Source of the DNA: Casuarina equisetifolia
Taxonomy: Eukaryota > Streptophyta > Magnoliopsida > Fagales > Casuarinaceae
Length of the DNA: 64,000 nt
Direction: 5' to 3'
Assembly (NCBI GenBank): GCA_028551475.1
Contig: CM052358.1
Span: 20,672,853-20,736,852, forward strand
Below are positions 1 to 13,495 of the stretch, piece after piece. Made by a program: the position numbers and the translations under genes. The notes beneath the pieces were generated by a model. That model ran no database searches. It saw only the letters and a program-made list of their open reading frames with translations, and was not told where the DNA came from. How positions within the stretch are numbered: position 1 is the stretch's first letter; every line of letters begins with the position of its first letter.

Positions 1-437
1 AACTTTTTTGATAAGGGAAGAACTAAAACCAATGAGAGTGTCTTTTCATGGTGGCGTAGGTGGGCCCACTGGACAGGGTTCCTAAGCTTTTGGCCCCCTA
101 CAAATACCCTCTTCCCCCCTCTTTGCTTTGCCATCAGCCACAGCCAGTCCTCAAACATCATATTCGTAATCATCAACACCCTCCTCTCCTTCTTATTCCT
201 TGCAACTCGCACCCAGCTGTTGGTCTCTTAGCAGGCCTTCTGTTGGATGCTGTTGCTTTGCCTAAGGTAAAATTCCATCCCACTTGCATGATTTTCAGTC
301 TGCTTTGAAACTTTAAATTTTGTTGCATACTGTACTTCCCTGATCTGCATATTTCGCTTCTTGGGTTTTCGTTTTTCTCAATTTTGTTCATTTTTGTGCA
401 GCTGAACTTGTTCTTCTCCTTTGGTTGATTACTGGAG
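1..437 (+). promoter_or_regulatory. Upstream region and 5' leader of the FAF-like gene, with a probable leader intron
   Basis: This stretch precedes the ATG at 438. A plausible leader intron runs from 267 to 401: the donor is CTAAG|GTAAAA and the acceptor is TTTTGTGCAG, preceded by a T-rich tract. A pyrimidine-rich block at about 110-200 looks like a plant 5' UTR. A weak TATA-like word (ACAAATACC) lies near 108. No in-frame ATG upstream competes with 438. The transcription start is not determined. Confidence 0.45.
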
Positions 438-2159
438 ATGTCAACTCCTTTGAGCAGAAGCCTGCGCTTATCTTCGCCCCTCAACATTGACGAAGAGGCT
501 AAGCCTATGCAAAAGCAGGGCATAGTCACCATTCTTGGGTCAGACTGCGACAAAGCCAGAGCTGCTTCTCTTCGAAGAACTCTATCCGCAGATATGTCCT
601 CCAAGAAATGGCTGGTTCAAAACGGGTTCTCTCCCCTGAAAAAGATCGCATCCTCTGAGGAGCTTTCTGCCTCCTTAGCAGACTCATCATCCTCATCAGA
701 AGGAGAAGAAGACTATGAAGAAAGGAAGGATCAGCTAGAAGGGAGGGAGGAATTCGACTTATGGAGCTCAATTCAACAAGAGAAAAAGAAGCAGAAAGAG
801 CTCGTGAAGCCGGAACAATTCGATATATGGAGCTCAATTTTATCTCAAAAGGCCAACGAGGACGCATCTAAACCACTTCCACCTCCTTATATTCACCCTC
901 TTGTGAAGAGATCAGCAAGCTCTTTGAGCGAAAAGAGTCTCCAAATATGCACAGAGTCTCTCGGATCCGAGACCGGCTCTGAGGGGTTCTCTTCTTACCC
1001 ACCATCGGAGACGGGGGACGTGGACGAGGACGAGGAAGAAGAAGAAGCAGAAGCAGAAGCAGAAGTGGAAGAAGTACAAGAAGAAGAAGAAGAAGAAGAA
1101 GAAGAAGATGATGATGATGATGATGATGATGAGGTAGAGCAACAACTACAAGAAGATCTGAAGATGTGCTCTCGAGCTTTTGACGGGGAGGAACTGAGGG
1201 TTGCGAAGTACCACTATTCTTCTAAGAAGGCACAGCCTAGATCGTTTCCCCCACCTCTTCCTTCTCTCTCTCGCCAAGATGGGGCGTCTGTCCGCATGCA
1301 GTCCCGTCGTGACAATGGAAGGTTAGTCCTCGAAGCCGTCTCCATCCCTTCCCAAAACCGCTTTCGTGCTCAACGGCAAGATGGCCGCCTTGTTCTCACT
1401 TTGGCCGATAGTCCCTCAAATGAAGAAGCAAAGGATGAAGAACTGGCTGCTGAAGCTCAGCAGCACGAAGAAGAAGAAGACAAGGAGAAAGATGAAAACG
1501 AAGATTTTGAAGAAGACCTTGGGGACTTCGAGGAAGTTTATGAAGATGATGAAGCAGAAGAGCTCGAAGAAGCTGAGGAAGATGAGAAGGTGGAAGAAAA
1601 TGAAGAGGTCGGGGAAGTTCATAAAGAAAATGGAACCAAAGAAATGGAAATAGTGATGGAGCCAGAACCGGAGTTGTCGAGTAGGGTGATAAATGTGCAT
1701 CGGTCGGCCTTAATGATGTCTAAGCCCATTGGAATAGCAGGCAGGAAACCAACATGGCCCCGGAAGTTCAACGAAGTAGTGAAGTTGGAAGAGGAGGTAG
1801 AGATGGGGGTGAAGACAACCCCACTAACGAAGTCTCTTCCCCCACGGCCGCGCGTGGCTCGGCTGATACACTCAACTCCGGCGGTGTCCTCGACGGCGGC
1901 AGCAGCTTCTTTAAACGCTTATGAGTACTACTGGCGGCCCACACCCACTGCAAATGCAATTACTCAACAACCACCGGCAGCCCTCAAAAACAACAGCAGC
2001 AAGTTCATGATCTCAAAGAATCCAGCCGCCAATGAGCAACAACAACTGCTTGTTGAGAGAGGAAACAAAGGAGACTACCTGGTTCCTTCGTCGAAAGGCT
2101 GCAAAGAGCCTCGAAGATCACTTCTGCTGTGGGAGCCCTATTGCATTGCCACCTCTTGA
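438..2159 (+). CDS. FANTASTIC FOUR-like (FAF-like) protein, single exon, 573 aa
   Basis: The protein belongs to the plant-specific FAF family. Arabidopsis FAF1-4 modulate shoot meristem size and the WUSCHEL circuit; the longer 'FAF-like, chloroplastic' branch (At5g22090 type) is poorly characterised. The FAF signature lies at about residues 268-322: FPPPLPSLS, then DGASVRM, then RLVLEAVSIPS and a closing DGRLVLTL. Short motifs of the FAF-like branch are also present: KQGIVTILGSD, LRRTLSADMSSKKWL, and two copies of a D(L/I)WSSI motif at about residues 110 and 131. A very acidic tract spans about residues 194-236 and a second acidic region spans about 330-400; both are encoded by GAA/GAT triplet runs. 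No membrane segment is seen. The start is the first ATG of the long frame and begins with the family-like MSTPLSRSLRLSSP. Membership of the FAF-like branch is secure; plastid location is only by family name. Confidence 0.9.
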   Translation: MSTPLSRSLRLSSPLNIDEEAKPMQKQGIVTILGSDCDKARAASLRRTLSADMSSKKWLVQNGFSPLKKIASSEELSASLADSSSSSEGEEDYEERKDQLEGREEFDLWSSIQQEKKKQKELVKPEQFDIWSSILSQKANEDASKPLPPPYIHPLVKRSASSLSEKSLQICTESLGSETGSEGFSSYPPSETGDVDEDEEEEEAEAEAEVEEVQEEEEEEEEEDDDDDDDDEVEQQLQEDLKMCSRAFDGEELRVAKYHYSSKKAQPRSFPPPLPSLSRQDGASVRMQSRRDNGRLVLEAVSIPSQNRFRAQRQDGRLVLTLADSPSNEEAKDEELAAEAQQHEEEEDKEKDENEDFEEDLGDFEEVYEDDEAEELEEAEEDEKVEENEEVGEVHKENGTKEMEIVMEPEPELSSRVINVHRSALMMSKPIGIAGRKPTWPRKFNEVVKLEEEVEMGVKTTPLTKSLPPRPRVARLIHSTPAVSSTAAAASLNAYEYYWRPTPTANAITQQPPAALKNNSSKFMISKNPAANEQQQLLVERGNKGDYLVPSSKGCKEPRRSLLLWEPYCIATS

Positions 2160-2285
2160 TTTACCATATCCATTATTAGTTGCCATTACCTATTGTACCA
2201 CATCGACTAGAAAAGGAAAAGAACTGCGGTACCCCTTCCTAGTTTTATCTTCCCGCTTCCACCATTTCAGGGTTTAATGTATTCA

Positions 2286-2291
2286 AATAAA
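2286..2291 (+). terminator. Probable poly(A) signal of the FAF-like gene
   Basis: A canonical AATAAA lies about 130 bp after the stop codon at 2159, in an A-rich context. It is the first such hexamer downstream. The cleavage site is not determined. Confidence 0.4.
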
Positions 2292-2299
2292 TGAAAAAA

Positions 2300-4239
2300 G
2301 AACAAGGGACAGAAATCAGAGTACTTTGATTTAATACCAAGAGAAAGAGAAATGACTAAGCAATGTAAAGTTTCATCAGTCTGCTGTTACAGGTTAAAGA
2401 GAAATCTTAGCATCATCTTTGACTTGGTGGACCTTCATGCCTGTCTCTGCATTATGCAAGCCTCCTTTCCTGTAGCTGCTTTGCTTTTGTGATTGCTACC
2501 CAATTGGGTTTCAATATTAGTCCTCTCCCTGGCCTAATTGACCTTGATTGAGGGAACATCATAATCCACCATGATATTTTCTGTTCCTACTTCCCATTTA
2601 ATACTCTTAACTAAAAATTATATAACCAAACTCTTTGGTCGTGCTTCCATATTTCTAATACTTTTGACGAAATTATCATATTTGAAACTGAACCCTAATA
2701 TCATGTTACAGGTTCAATTTTATTTAAAAATTGGTTGAAGAGCAAGGAATTTTTTTTCTTATAAAAAGGATTTTCACACAACAGTTTGGTAATGAAAAAC
2801 TTATATCGCGCTACTTTTAATTTTAAATTCTTAGCATACAAAATGAAAAGAAAGACGATCACACATGATAAGATGACACACTGAAAGTGATGTATAAATG
2901 TTGTTTTATGCTTATGTTCTCTTCTGTTGTCGGTGGGGTACACAATTTAGAAAATCAACCTTGGAGTAAGCTGACGATTAGCCACCCCATAAACTTTTGC
3001 GTTTTCCACATGCTTATCTATTCTCTTTTGTCTCAAATGCCATTACCTCTTTCTTTTGAAATCTTAACTCTTTTTTTCTTGTCGACTCTCTTTTTGTGGT
3101 AAAGTTTTTAATATATGTGTTTGTTTGTCGCTGCCTTTCCACTTGCACTGTTGGTTCATGGTTGCGTCAGAACTTGGCTCAAGGCTTCAGGAGTTTCTGG
3201 AATTTCGCTGCCTTGGGCATGGTTTCATAGTATCCAAGCTAACAGCAATCTTTTTTCTAGTACTTGCTTGGGACTCTCGGACTATGTTCTTTTTCTATGA
3301 GAAAAGAAAATTTTCAGTACCCAAAAGACAAAGATGTTTGAGCTTATAGTTTTGGTCATCTTCAATTTCACTTGAATAAAGAGATTCTCGTACCAACTTT
3401 AGGGGTTTCAATCATGAGATAAATCCTCCTTGGGAGAACCAAAATGATGAAGATTTCAGCCAAAGATCGAGGATTGAAGTATTAGTTTTTTACAGCACCT
3501 CAATAGGTGTTTAATTGTTGTATAATCTTCATTCCACACGAAAGTAAAGTTGCTGAGAGAGAGAAAGGAGGAGAAAGGAGGAGAAAAGGGCTTTTTCAAA
3601 GTTGAAAAGTCTATGAACAGTATTCTTCAGTCAGAAAAGCTGGTCCATTTCCCAATTTCAGATTCAGGAATTCAAGTTCTAAGACTGGAAACTAGATTAC
3701 TATGAGAAAAGAGGCAGCGTTCGTTAAGTTTCTCGGTTTTATCTTAGGTGCTAGCTTTTGGTGTAATATATTTACCTTCAAACAAGCAAGACACTTTGCT
3801 TGTTTCAAACCGAAAAAGTCAGTGCTAAAAAACCGAAAGCCATGGCCAATACCTTTTACTTGTAGAGATCTTTTCGTTAAAGTAAAGTTTTTCTCCGATA
3901 TAATGTGGGAACCTTTAACCTTTTTACTACAAAATTAGCATTAAAAGCCCAGTTCGGAAATTCCCCTCACCGGCCTACTATCCTATCCACGTCATCAATT
4001 GTTTGGCAAGAACGCCCAAAAGGTCACCACCCCTTTATATTTTACATATGCAACATACAGGCACAATTAACACAAAAGATTACCACACCTTAATAGAAGC
4101 ATATATTGAAATCATGCGAAATGCAAGAATAATGGATGCGCAATTAGGTATTCCCGTGATTTTATTATAAAATGAATTGGTTACAAAGAAGAATGAATTC
4201 AAGTCTTATGTTCTATACAAAAACTCCTATTACACACTA
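2300..4239. other. AT-rich intergenic DNA without a recognisable gene
   Basis: Only short, AT-driven open frames are present and none resembles a known protein. One perfect 10-bp inverted repeat (AAACAAGCAA at 3780-3789 and its complement at 3796-3805) could form a small hairpin with a 6-nt loop. No RNA gene was recognised. Confidence 0.5.
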
Positions 4240-5560
4240 AAGATATCCCATGAATATTAAAGATAAAGTCATTAGCATAACATGGGAATCAAAAACTTTA
4301 ATATGATTAAGCTTAGAAGCCTTCTTAAACAATCATATCTTAAAAGAAGTCTTTCCCTTAAAAAGTGGAGTGATGGTCCTATTAATTAACTAGATAGCAA
4401 TGAGGACACTGACTCCAAAATTGTGTAAATATATGAGCCTAATATTTTTATGCGCTTGTGACATTAAGTATGGGTTGGTATTTTCTTTCAATCACTACAT
4501 TTTATTATAGAGTATAAACACACAATGTCTCATGAAATATGCAATGAGATTAGAAAAATATGTGCATCTCAACCTAAGGAAATCTAGTGGACATGCCTAA
4601 AACTGGGTTCAAATTGTGTCATGACCATGATATAAAAAAATTAAAAAAATATCTTTTCATGTTAGCAAATGCTTATCTATCGGCTTACATGAAATGTCCT
4701 TGTGAATAACCACCAATGGCGACAAGGCAATAATAGGCACTTGTAAGTGATGGAGTCTTATATGGACTAAGCTGAAAATGGTCGTCTAATCTACTTCACT
4801 AATGGACAAATTAAATATAATTTACTGATATCTGAAGATGTATCATCAATAAGAACATTAAAAAAGTCGAATGATACAACATTTTAAACATAAATATCGT
4901 TTATATTCTTCATGATCACTAAATAATAGAACATTTACTTCATTCTACTTAGTCCTATTACTCTTTTAATACAAGTCCTAAAATACCTAGAAGTTAGGTA
5001 AAATTTTATAGCGCAATATTTTCTTGGGTATACCTGGTCACTTAAAGTAGGTTAGTTTTGAAAAATGTAAAACATCACCCAAATAATAACCATCATGTAT
5101 GGGAAACGAAGCCCGCGTGACTAGTAGGAATAATATTGTCATTTGATGGTCCTAAGTTTACTTGTACATGACTAAGGCCACGTAAGAAATTAAGATTGCC
5201 TATAATATAATCACTAGCCCTTGTGTTTATTAAGAATTCCGTTAGGGGATTATAAATGTCATATGTGCATCGGACTCCTTGCTTACATTTAGTAGAACTT
5301 GAATTTTTAGAGTGTTCCCCTTAGACCCCGTCCCAACGTCAGGAATTGACTCGTCATCCGCCTAATTTGCCGAAGATTTCTTTTCCCTCTTTCCTTTTCT
5401 CCATGGTGGCTCACCATTTAATTTATAGCAATAATCCTTCTTATAGCCTAGGATGCCACAATGGGCACATTGGTCACACGGGCTCAGTCGCCTTCCTATG
5501 CACATTTCTCCATGGGTAGCAAACACCCATCCATGGAGGTATTTCCAAGAACTACTAAAT
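4240..5560 (-). mobile_element. Decayed Ty1/copia retrotransposon relic (gag zinc knuckle to integrase)
   Basis: Read on the minus strand, the segment shows in order a CCHC-type zinc-knuckle remnant of gag (around 5420-5470), a protease-like stretch (around 5050-5260) and an integrase-like stretch (around 4300-4560). The order and spacing fit the copia family. It is heavily broken, with many breaks, and no LTR pair could be recognised. It is an old fossil, far older than the element at 40.5-46.0 kb. The outer limits are approximate. Confidence 0.65.
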
Positions 5561-7294
5561 AAGAGACAAAGGTCATGGAGGTATTATAAATTCCACAAAG
5601 AGCCAGTTGCATAAAGATCAGTGACCTCCAGTTGCATAAATCTTATATAAGCCGTTGCAAGGGTTGCCTCCAGTAACTTTAAAAAAGATGCTTTGCAAAG
5701 GCCTTGTGTTCTCTCCACGTAGATGAGGGAGTTCCATGACCCATCTATGAGAATGGGTTATGGAGCTTTGGCAAGCCACTTAATGACGTTGGGCTTACCG
5801 TGGAAGATTGTGGGGTTTGTACAACCCAATTCTAACTATGGGGGTCGTAGAATTCAGCAAACTATTGCAAAGGTTACATTTCTATTAAAGGGTCATAAAT
5901 GTGTAATCTTTGTAAAGGTCATAAAGTAGTAAGATATTCTTTATAAGAGATGGATCATAGAGGTTCCATCACCCATTTTCAAGGGTTGTAACTTCATAGG
6001 GCCCTGTAATGGCATGACTTCAAATAAGGCCCATGAAGAGACTCCATAACCGACAGTTCATAGAAGGGATTTTGAACTTTTATGACCATTATAAGACAAT
6101 TCATAAGGTCTTTGTGATCCATCCTTGTGATGGATTTGATGTTTATATACCTTTCCCTTTAATGAAGGAGTAAATCAACGATTAGTTATTGAAGAAAGTT
6201 AGCCATTTTTTGATCCTTTTTGTTATCACTTTTCAATATATAGGCGTAATTTTAACTTATTATATGCAAATTAATATCTTAAAATGCTGATCTAGAAAAT
6301 GGTGTTGATGTGCCGAGTATAGGATGATAGTATGGACTTAGAACATAATCTTACAGGAGATGACATAACTATTTACACATGAGATAAAGTAACCATTCTT
6401 TTTTTTAATAAAAAAAGATAATGGAAGTAATAATTTGTATAACATGCAGAACTCGATTAGTGAAATTAATGTCGTAGAAAAATTAAGTAGCTTTCAAACT
6501 AGAAACCACAACTAGTAAATATAGGGCTTAAAAAAAATCAAAATTCTCTAGGTTTCCAAAAACAATAAATTTGACAACATTATTTTCACTGTTCTCAAAA
6601 TGATCCTTCCATAATAGTAAAGTTAATGAATTTTCACATATATGAAAATTTTTAAGACTTTAAAATCCTCTTACACGTAGAATCATATATAATTAATGCA
6701 TCTCGCTAATAAGTACCTAGTTCAATTAGAAGCAAAGCAATACCTAAAAATTTTTTATCTTAGTTTCATCACCTAAGAGTACATAAGTGAAACAAAAAAA
6801 GAATTCAAAATTTAATAATTTACGATTTTTTTTTTGTAATATAGTTTATGAAAGACGTTCATCTCAAGAAAGTAACATAAGAGACTTACTCCTATACGAA
6901 ATTGTAAAAATTAATAAATTTATCTCATATATATATATATATATTATTTAAATAATATGTTAAGATAACAAATTATTTCATAAGTATTATGTGATTTTCT
7001 TCACCCATTTTGAAAATTTCTCATCGTTTATTATATATATAAATGGGATATTATTATTCTGATAAACCATGAATATCAATTTCGTATTTCGCCCATAAAA
7101 CAAAAAAGAACAAGAAGTGAAAGAAGGCAACAAGATTACCCAAAGCCCAACCCATTCAAAGCTCCGGTCTCAAACTTGAAGACCTCAAACTGGATTCGAC
7201 TTGTTTTTGTTTATGAAGCTTCTTCCAGGGAGCTTGTTTGTGTGTGTAAGATAGAGAGAAGAGACACAGAGAGAAGCGAAATTCGAAGGCGAAG
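5561..7294. other. Intergenic DNA and promoter side of the DNAJC8-type gene
   Basis: The left part (about 5.56-6.2 kb) is a non-coding stretch in which words such as GGTCATAAA and ATGGAGG recur; it may be a further remnant of the retroelement to its left, but this is not shown. The part at 6.2-7.08 kb is very AT-rich, with a short (AT)n at about 6931-6943. Close to the gene, an AGCCCA at 7144-7149 (TGGGCT on the other strand) matches the site II (TGGGCY) element common in plant housekeeping promoters. No gene is seen. Confidence 0.4.
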
Positions 7295-10200
7295 ATGGGA
7301 GACACGGCTGCAGATGATGATTTGCTTCTCAAGAACTTTTTCGCCGAAGTTAGCGAAGTCGAGAGGGACAACGAAGTCCGCAGGTTCTGTCTTTCTGCCT
7401 CTTTATATGGGAATTACGATTTCGTCTTTGTTATTTGGTTCTGGTGTTCCAGCTAAGCTATTGATGTGGTTGATTTGAAATTAATGTTTCATTTTTGTTT
7501 TGTGCATAAAGTGAGACTTCCAATTTATGCTTTTGGTGGAATCCCTAGACTGAAATATTTTTATCATTGCTATTCCTCGGTGTGTGATGGGATTATATTT
7601 TTCAATGCTGAATGACCTTGTGTAATTGGCCAAGTTCCCAATTGAACCCCCCCCCCCCCCCCTTTTTTTGTGTTTTTCCTTTTTGGGTGGCTGGAGATAA
7701 AGCTCATCTGCAACCTGGTTTATGCTGCATGTTGATACTTGATAAACGCAAATTGGGTAACAATCAAATTTGATATCTTTTTCATGTAGTAAAGCGTGGT
7801 AAGTGTAAGGCGGATGGAGACTATATACACATTAAGGTGATAGAGGACTCACGATTGATTGAAAAGACGAACAAAAATAAAAGAAGATATTTTATTTCGC
7901 AGCAATGACGGTGTACCAGGTAGGATGCAGGATTGCTTCCTCGTTAAGTACATAAAATGGACATATGAGCAAAGAAATGGTCCTAAGAACCATGAGGGAG
8001 TTAATGGAATCTTTTATTTGGAGTTCTTTTACTTGTGTGCGAATGTACATACGTATGTACATGTGGGTGTCGGTGTAATTTCTTTACAGGGAATGGATAG
8101 TATTGGTTTAAATCTTGATTTTCCCATAGAAAGATGCTACTATGCTGAACCAGATAATGGTGCCTGAATCCCCCAAAGAGTTTGACATCTTAATTGATGT
8201 GCACCACAAATTACAACGGATTTTATAGACACTAGGTAAAAAAGTTTAAGAAAGAACTCTTATAAATGCTCGTTTTAGGGCCCCTAATCTTTCCTTTCGG
8301 TAGATCATGCGAAGTAGAATAACGCATTACCTGCAATGAGTGGACTCTGCTTGGCCTATTGCATTTCAAATTTGTGAAGAAAGAAGTAAGATCAGGACCA
8401 CGGGTGAGTAGGAGGAAGGTGAATGATGGAGATCCTTCCATCATTGACTTTTCAAAGTCCTTCTCGTTTGGACAATCTAGGAATAATCTTAACTTGACAT
8501 GATCTTCCAGTATTCATCCAAATTTTTTCTCTTTCCTGTTGAATAATATTAGTACCTGATTGTCAATCTATGGTCTTGTCATTCTATCATATCATATTAT
8601 CTGTTGATTAATCTCTTGCTCCCTTAAATCCTTAGGATACTGTCCTGCTTCAAGTTGAATCCTTTTGAGTATCTAAACCTACCATTTGACGCATCTACAG
8701 AGGATATTAAAAAGCAGTACCGTAAGGTAAATCCTTCGTTCAGACAATATTGACAAATTCTCTGGTTTTTATCATTACATATCCTATCAAGTTAAACTAA
8801 TTGCATGTTTAATGTTAAACATCTGTAGTTATCTTTGCTGGTCCATCCCGATAAATGCAAGCATCCACAAGCAAAAGAAGCATTTGCAGGTATTTTTCAG
8901 GGAATAAACTCTGGTGATATTTGTCAACATCTGAACTTTGTAATATTTGTGCTTGTCCAAAACACTTACGTACATTCGTAATCCAAATGTCAGAGAGATT
9001 TTGTTATCATATTTTGTACAATAATGAATTATATATACATAGATATGATAAGTTTTCTTTTCTTTTCCTTTTAGAAAAGGCATTTTATAGCATATAATCA
9101 TTTTAATTGTCTTTGTGGTAAACACAAAAATTAAAAGGGATTTTCCTGGATGGTTTAAGATGCTTTACTTGCATATCTGTGGTTTGCTAATTGCTATAAT
9201 TGATGCTGGCTGCTTGTTGGAGTTGCAAGCTTCATGTTAAAATTTTTAAGCTATGTCAAACTTGCAATTCGAATCTTGATGACCTCCAAACCTAAAGGAA
9301 TTTTATGTTGTATACATCATAGAATTGGGCTGAGGTATGGGCCATGAAGAGAATAACACTAGAGGCCCTTAAACTTTCAACCCTTTTATTTATTCCTCTT
9401 TGGAGTGACTAGATTTTTTAAGATGTCTAACAAGTAGCTAAGCGGGTTTGGTGATCACCTCCATTCAAGAGACATATCTTGATAATTATCCATATGATGC
9501 TTGTATATTTCTTTTAACCAATTGTTTGTCTCTGAGAGCTTTACTTGTTTCTAGATTTTGTTTGATTAGGGCCCAAATATTTACCACAACGTGGAAGTAA
9601 TTGCTCAGCCTGGGCATAAAATTTGGGGGACCTTATGACGAGGAATAAGATAGTAGCAGTGAACTGTATAGCCTGATGGAGTTATATTTATCATCTTTTC
9701 TGGACACGGCCACCTTGAATGGATTTGAAAAAACTATGGATTTTAGGATTTATTATATGAGGAAAAGGCTTTAGGGTTTAAGAAAGGAACTTTTGGAAAG
9801 GGGTAGTTTTGAACAGACCAGATGTAAATGAGAGAATGAGAGTCTAAAGAAATTCGGAGAACAACTGCTTTTTGGGATTTTAATGCTTCTGATGGACTAT
9901 TGGTTACCGACAGTTATGGGAATGGGCTTTCTTCGGTTTCAAGTGTATGAAAGAAAAGGTATGCTTTGGGTTTGAAAAATAGAAGGATAAAAGGAACGTT
10001 TGTGGCTGTTAGCCTCTTTGAATACCAACCTATGGTAAGTGCTTATGTGTAGCCTCAAGGGAAACATGGGTTTAATAACCGAATAGTGAATTTTCATTGC
10101 TCAAAGTTTGAATTACTTGACAATGATGACTAAAAAAAATGATAATAATGACTAAAAAAGAAAAAAATTGAGAATGATGACTTATTGTGTGTATGGACTA

Positions 10201-13200
10201 TATAATTGACTAGGACTGCAACACCTAATTTCACTAATAAACTAAAGACCTAATGGTTTATGAAAGACTAACTTAGACTCACAGAAATAAACCAAGACAA
10301 TTAGGAGTTCCTAGAGTACTCTAGACTCCACCCGCCTAGCAAAATAACTTTAATTCCTAGAAGTTGCACATATTATCAGTCACATAAGACCTATTTCAAT
10401 TGGATGTCCCAAGTGAATTCTAAACAAGGAAAGCTTTTTAAGTTGCAAAAACAGAAAATTAATCTAAAAGGCAACTGGGTCTTTCTCTAATGGCTGTGAC
10501 ATTCTTCCCTTCATCAGAAAAGCTTCACTCAAGTGTTGAAAATATTTTGTACTTGTTACTTGCCTCAACATCCCCTTTGCTATGGAACGTAACAAGGTAG
10601 AAACAAAAAGATGGTTCATTGTCCATCACATTATCAGATTTCTTCAGGACTGAGAAATGAATGGATGGAATTGCTTTTAATTTGACATACACCAGATTGA
10701 CCTGTAGTGGCAAAAACAGTATGGTTCCGTTCCTTGCTTTTGATGTGTTCAAATTCAACAGTACGCCCATGTTGTTCAGCTGATCCTTTGTCTTTGTCAT
10801 ACATTCTTTAGGCCCTTCCTTTCTGGTGGATGTAAGCACTGAGTTCCTCCACTGAATCTAGCTCCGTGATACATTGAAAATCAATATCTAATTGAGATCA
10901 ATGTGACATCCAACTGACATGACTGAATCCTTGAAACTTTGGAGGAATGCTGCAATGCTTGGTCTTGATGGGGATAAACTTGCGCCGAATATAGAGGATT
11001 CTAATCCCCAATACTGCCAAGATTTTTCCCTAAATAATGGTGGAAGTCTCATGTATAGTAGCATTGGTCCCGCTTGCTTCCATTGAACATGCCCTTAAAG
11101 CTCATGTCTCATAGGCTTCTTAGCTCCCTCAAGATCCTCACAAAAATCATTTAACTAAGAATGCAAATACATGTCAGCTGGCATCATGGACTAGGAAGAA
11201 AATTTTAGAAATAATAATAATAATTTTCTGATTCTATATCTTTGCTCTGGCACAAACCAACGTAGGCAAAATGAGGGAGTTTGTCATGTTTATTTGTGGT
11301 GGGGTAAGGATTAGGGGAAGTAATGAATTTAAGTTCTGCTTCAGATCTTATAGTAGGAATTAGGTTTGAAAAGTTAGTTTTATAATCATAAAAAAAGGGT
11401 TGAGACGACCAATGAAATGCTATGTTGTTGCCAATATTATATATTACTGGCATCTAAGACAGAAAGCTATATTTGGGGTTTTGAGGTTGATTTGATAGGG
11501 TTTGGTGGGCTAATTGTATAAAGCAAAGCTTATGCTTTTGGGTTCGAAATAGGAAATCTAAACATATATAAGAAAGGTTTTGGGATGTGTATAGTAACCT
11601 AGGAACATGATAGTATATTGTTCTGAGAGAGAGAGCTCCTGGCATGCAAGCCTTCAAGAACCAAGTACTCAGTTTCCACTAAATCCATAGGACGGCCAAA
11701 GGATGAAGGATGATGTCATTGAACAAGTTATTGTATTTGAAAGAAGATAGACTTGTAGAAATTTCTTTCTCATCATGTTACCACTACTGTGTCAGCTGGT
11801 ATGATCATGTTCTTTGTACATCACGTTAACATCACAATGTTTTGTGTTTCACTTTCCACTTTTGGTAAAGAGATGTATGGTTACCACTATTTGGCGGAGT
11901 ATGGGTACTAGAGATTGAAAGTTTTATGTTTTTGGTATATAGGATGGAAATTTGACAATTACATTGGGTTGTTGACTTGTATGCAGCATTGGCAAAAGCC
12001 CAACAACTCTTACATGATTCACAGGAGAGAGATTATATTCTTAGCCAAGTGAATGCAGCAAAAGGTAGGTACTAAAGTTTTAATGATTTAACTTTGTTCC
12101 AACCTTTCTAAATGGGAGAAATCAATGTGCGTGCGTGATATCCAATATATTCTGATATTCAATATTTATAATTTTTTTTCTTTTGCATACTAAATCATAC
12201 TTTTTCGTGGGATAGTTATGATTTTTTCCCTTTATTCTCCTTCCTGTTTCTTTTATCTGTGTGGGTGGGGTGCTGTGGTGCATTTTGGGGGGTTTTGGTG
12301 GCTGAGTGGGCGGTGGGAGAAGTGCCTGTGGCAGCATTTTTTCATTGATATTAGTAGAAGAATAGCTTATTCTTTATCTAATGTGAACTGCAGAAGAACT
12401 TAGAATAAAGAGGAAGAAGCAGTTAAAGAAAGATACAGCTTCAAAAATCAAATCATTGGTTGAAGAGGTATGTGGGGTTTTCCTTATCCATATCCTTGAT
12501 ATATATTTTTCTCATCTTTCCAACGTTGATGCTACTTCAAATTCTTTAGGTTTCTCAAAATCTATATTTAGACCTTGTTAAACTTGTTTGTTATTGATTG
12601 AGGGGGTTGCCAATCCCTATATCTGCAATGGGAAACAAAAGTTATCGATTGGCATATTTCTCCCAAGGAGATGTTTCTTGGCTTGCAAGAACACATTTTA
12701 ACTCCTGTGATGTTAATTCTTTTATGGAGAATCTAAAAGAAGCTTCGTGAATCAGGTTCTGTTAATTATGTCGAAGTTTATACACTATATGCATCTCGAA
12801 TAGGAGGGGTAGTGAATGAAGTATTTTGCTTTCAGTTGCCTTCTCGCTGTTTTCCTTTCCAAAAAAAAAAAGAAAAAGAAAAAGAAAAAACACTAAGAAT
12901 TGTCCGTGTGGTGTATTTTTATTGTTTGTCTGGGTCCTGTTCTTTTAACCTCTGTTGGTTGTGGTGGTTTTTTCAAATATATTTACACACTTATATGTAT
13001 GAATGTATTATGTGTACACATATTGCTTGCTAGAGAGATTGATCATTCCTGACATTTGGCGGTAATTTATTTTTACTTTCACAGTCCAAGCCTTCTGATA
13101 CAACCTATTAACTTATGCTTCTTGGTATGTTTAAGGGAAAATATGACCAATACTATGAACAGTCAGATGAGTTCCAGCAGGAGCTGAAATTGAAGGTTAG

Positions 13201-13448
13201 AGAAATATTAACAGACCAGGAATGGCGTAGGAGAAAAATGCAGATGAGGGTATGCTATTTCCTTTGTTTCTATTTGCCGTTGAAATTCTTAGCTTCGTAG
13301 TCTCACAGTTTCTGTTCCTTTCTTGTCGTGTAGATATCCGAAGAGGAAGGTAGATTAAAGAAGGATGAAGAAGAAACTAAAGAAATGTGGAAGAGGAAGC
13401 GGGAGCATGAGGAGCAGTGGGAAGGAACTAGAGAACAGAGGGTTTGTT

Positions 13449-13495
<47 letters not shown>

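Noticed and set aside
912-1700. Hydrophobic or Phe/Ile-rich minus-strand frames opposite the FAF-like gene
   Set aside because: They are antisense shadows of the GAA/GAT tracts of the FAF-like coding sequence.
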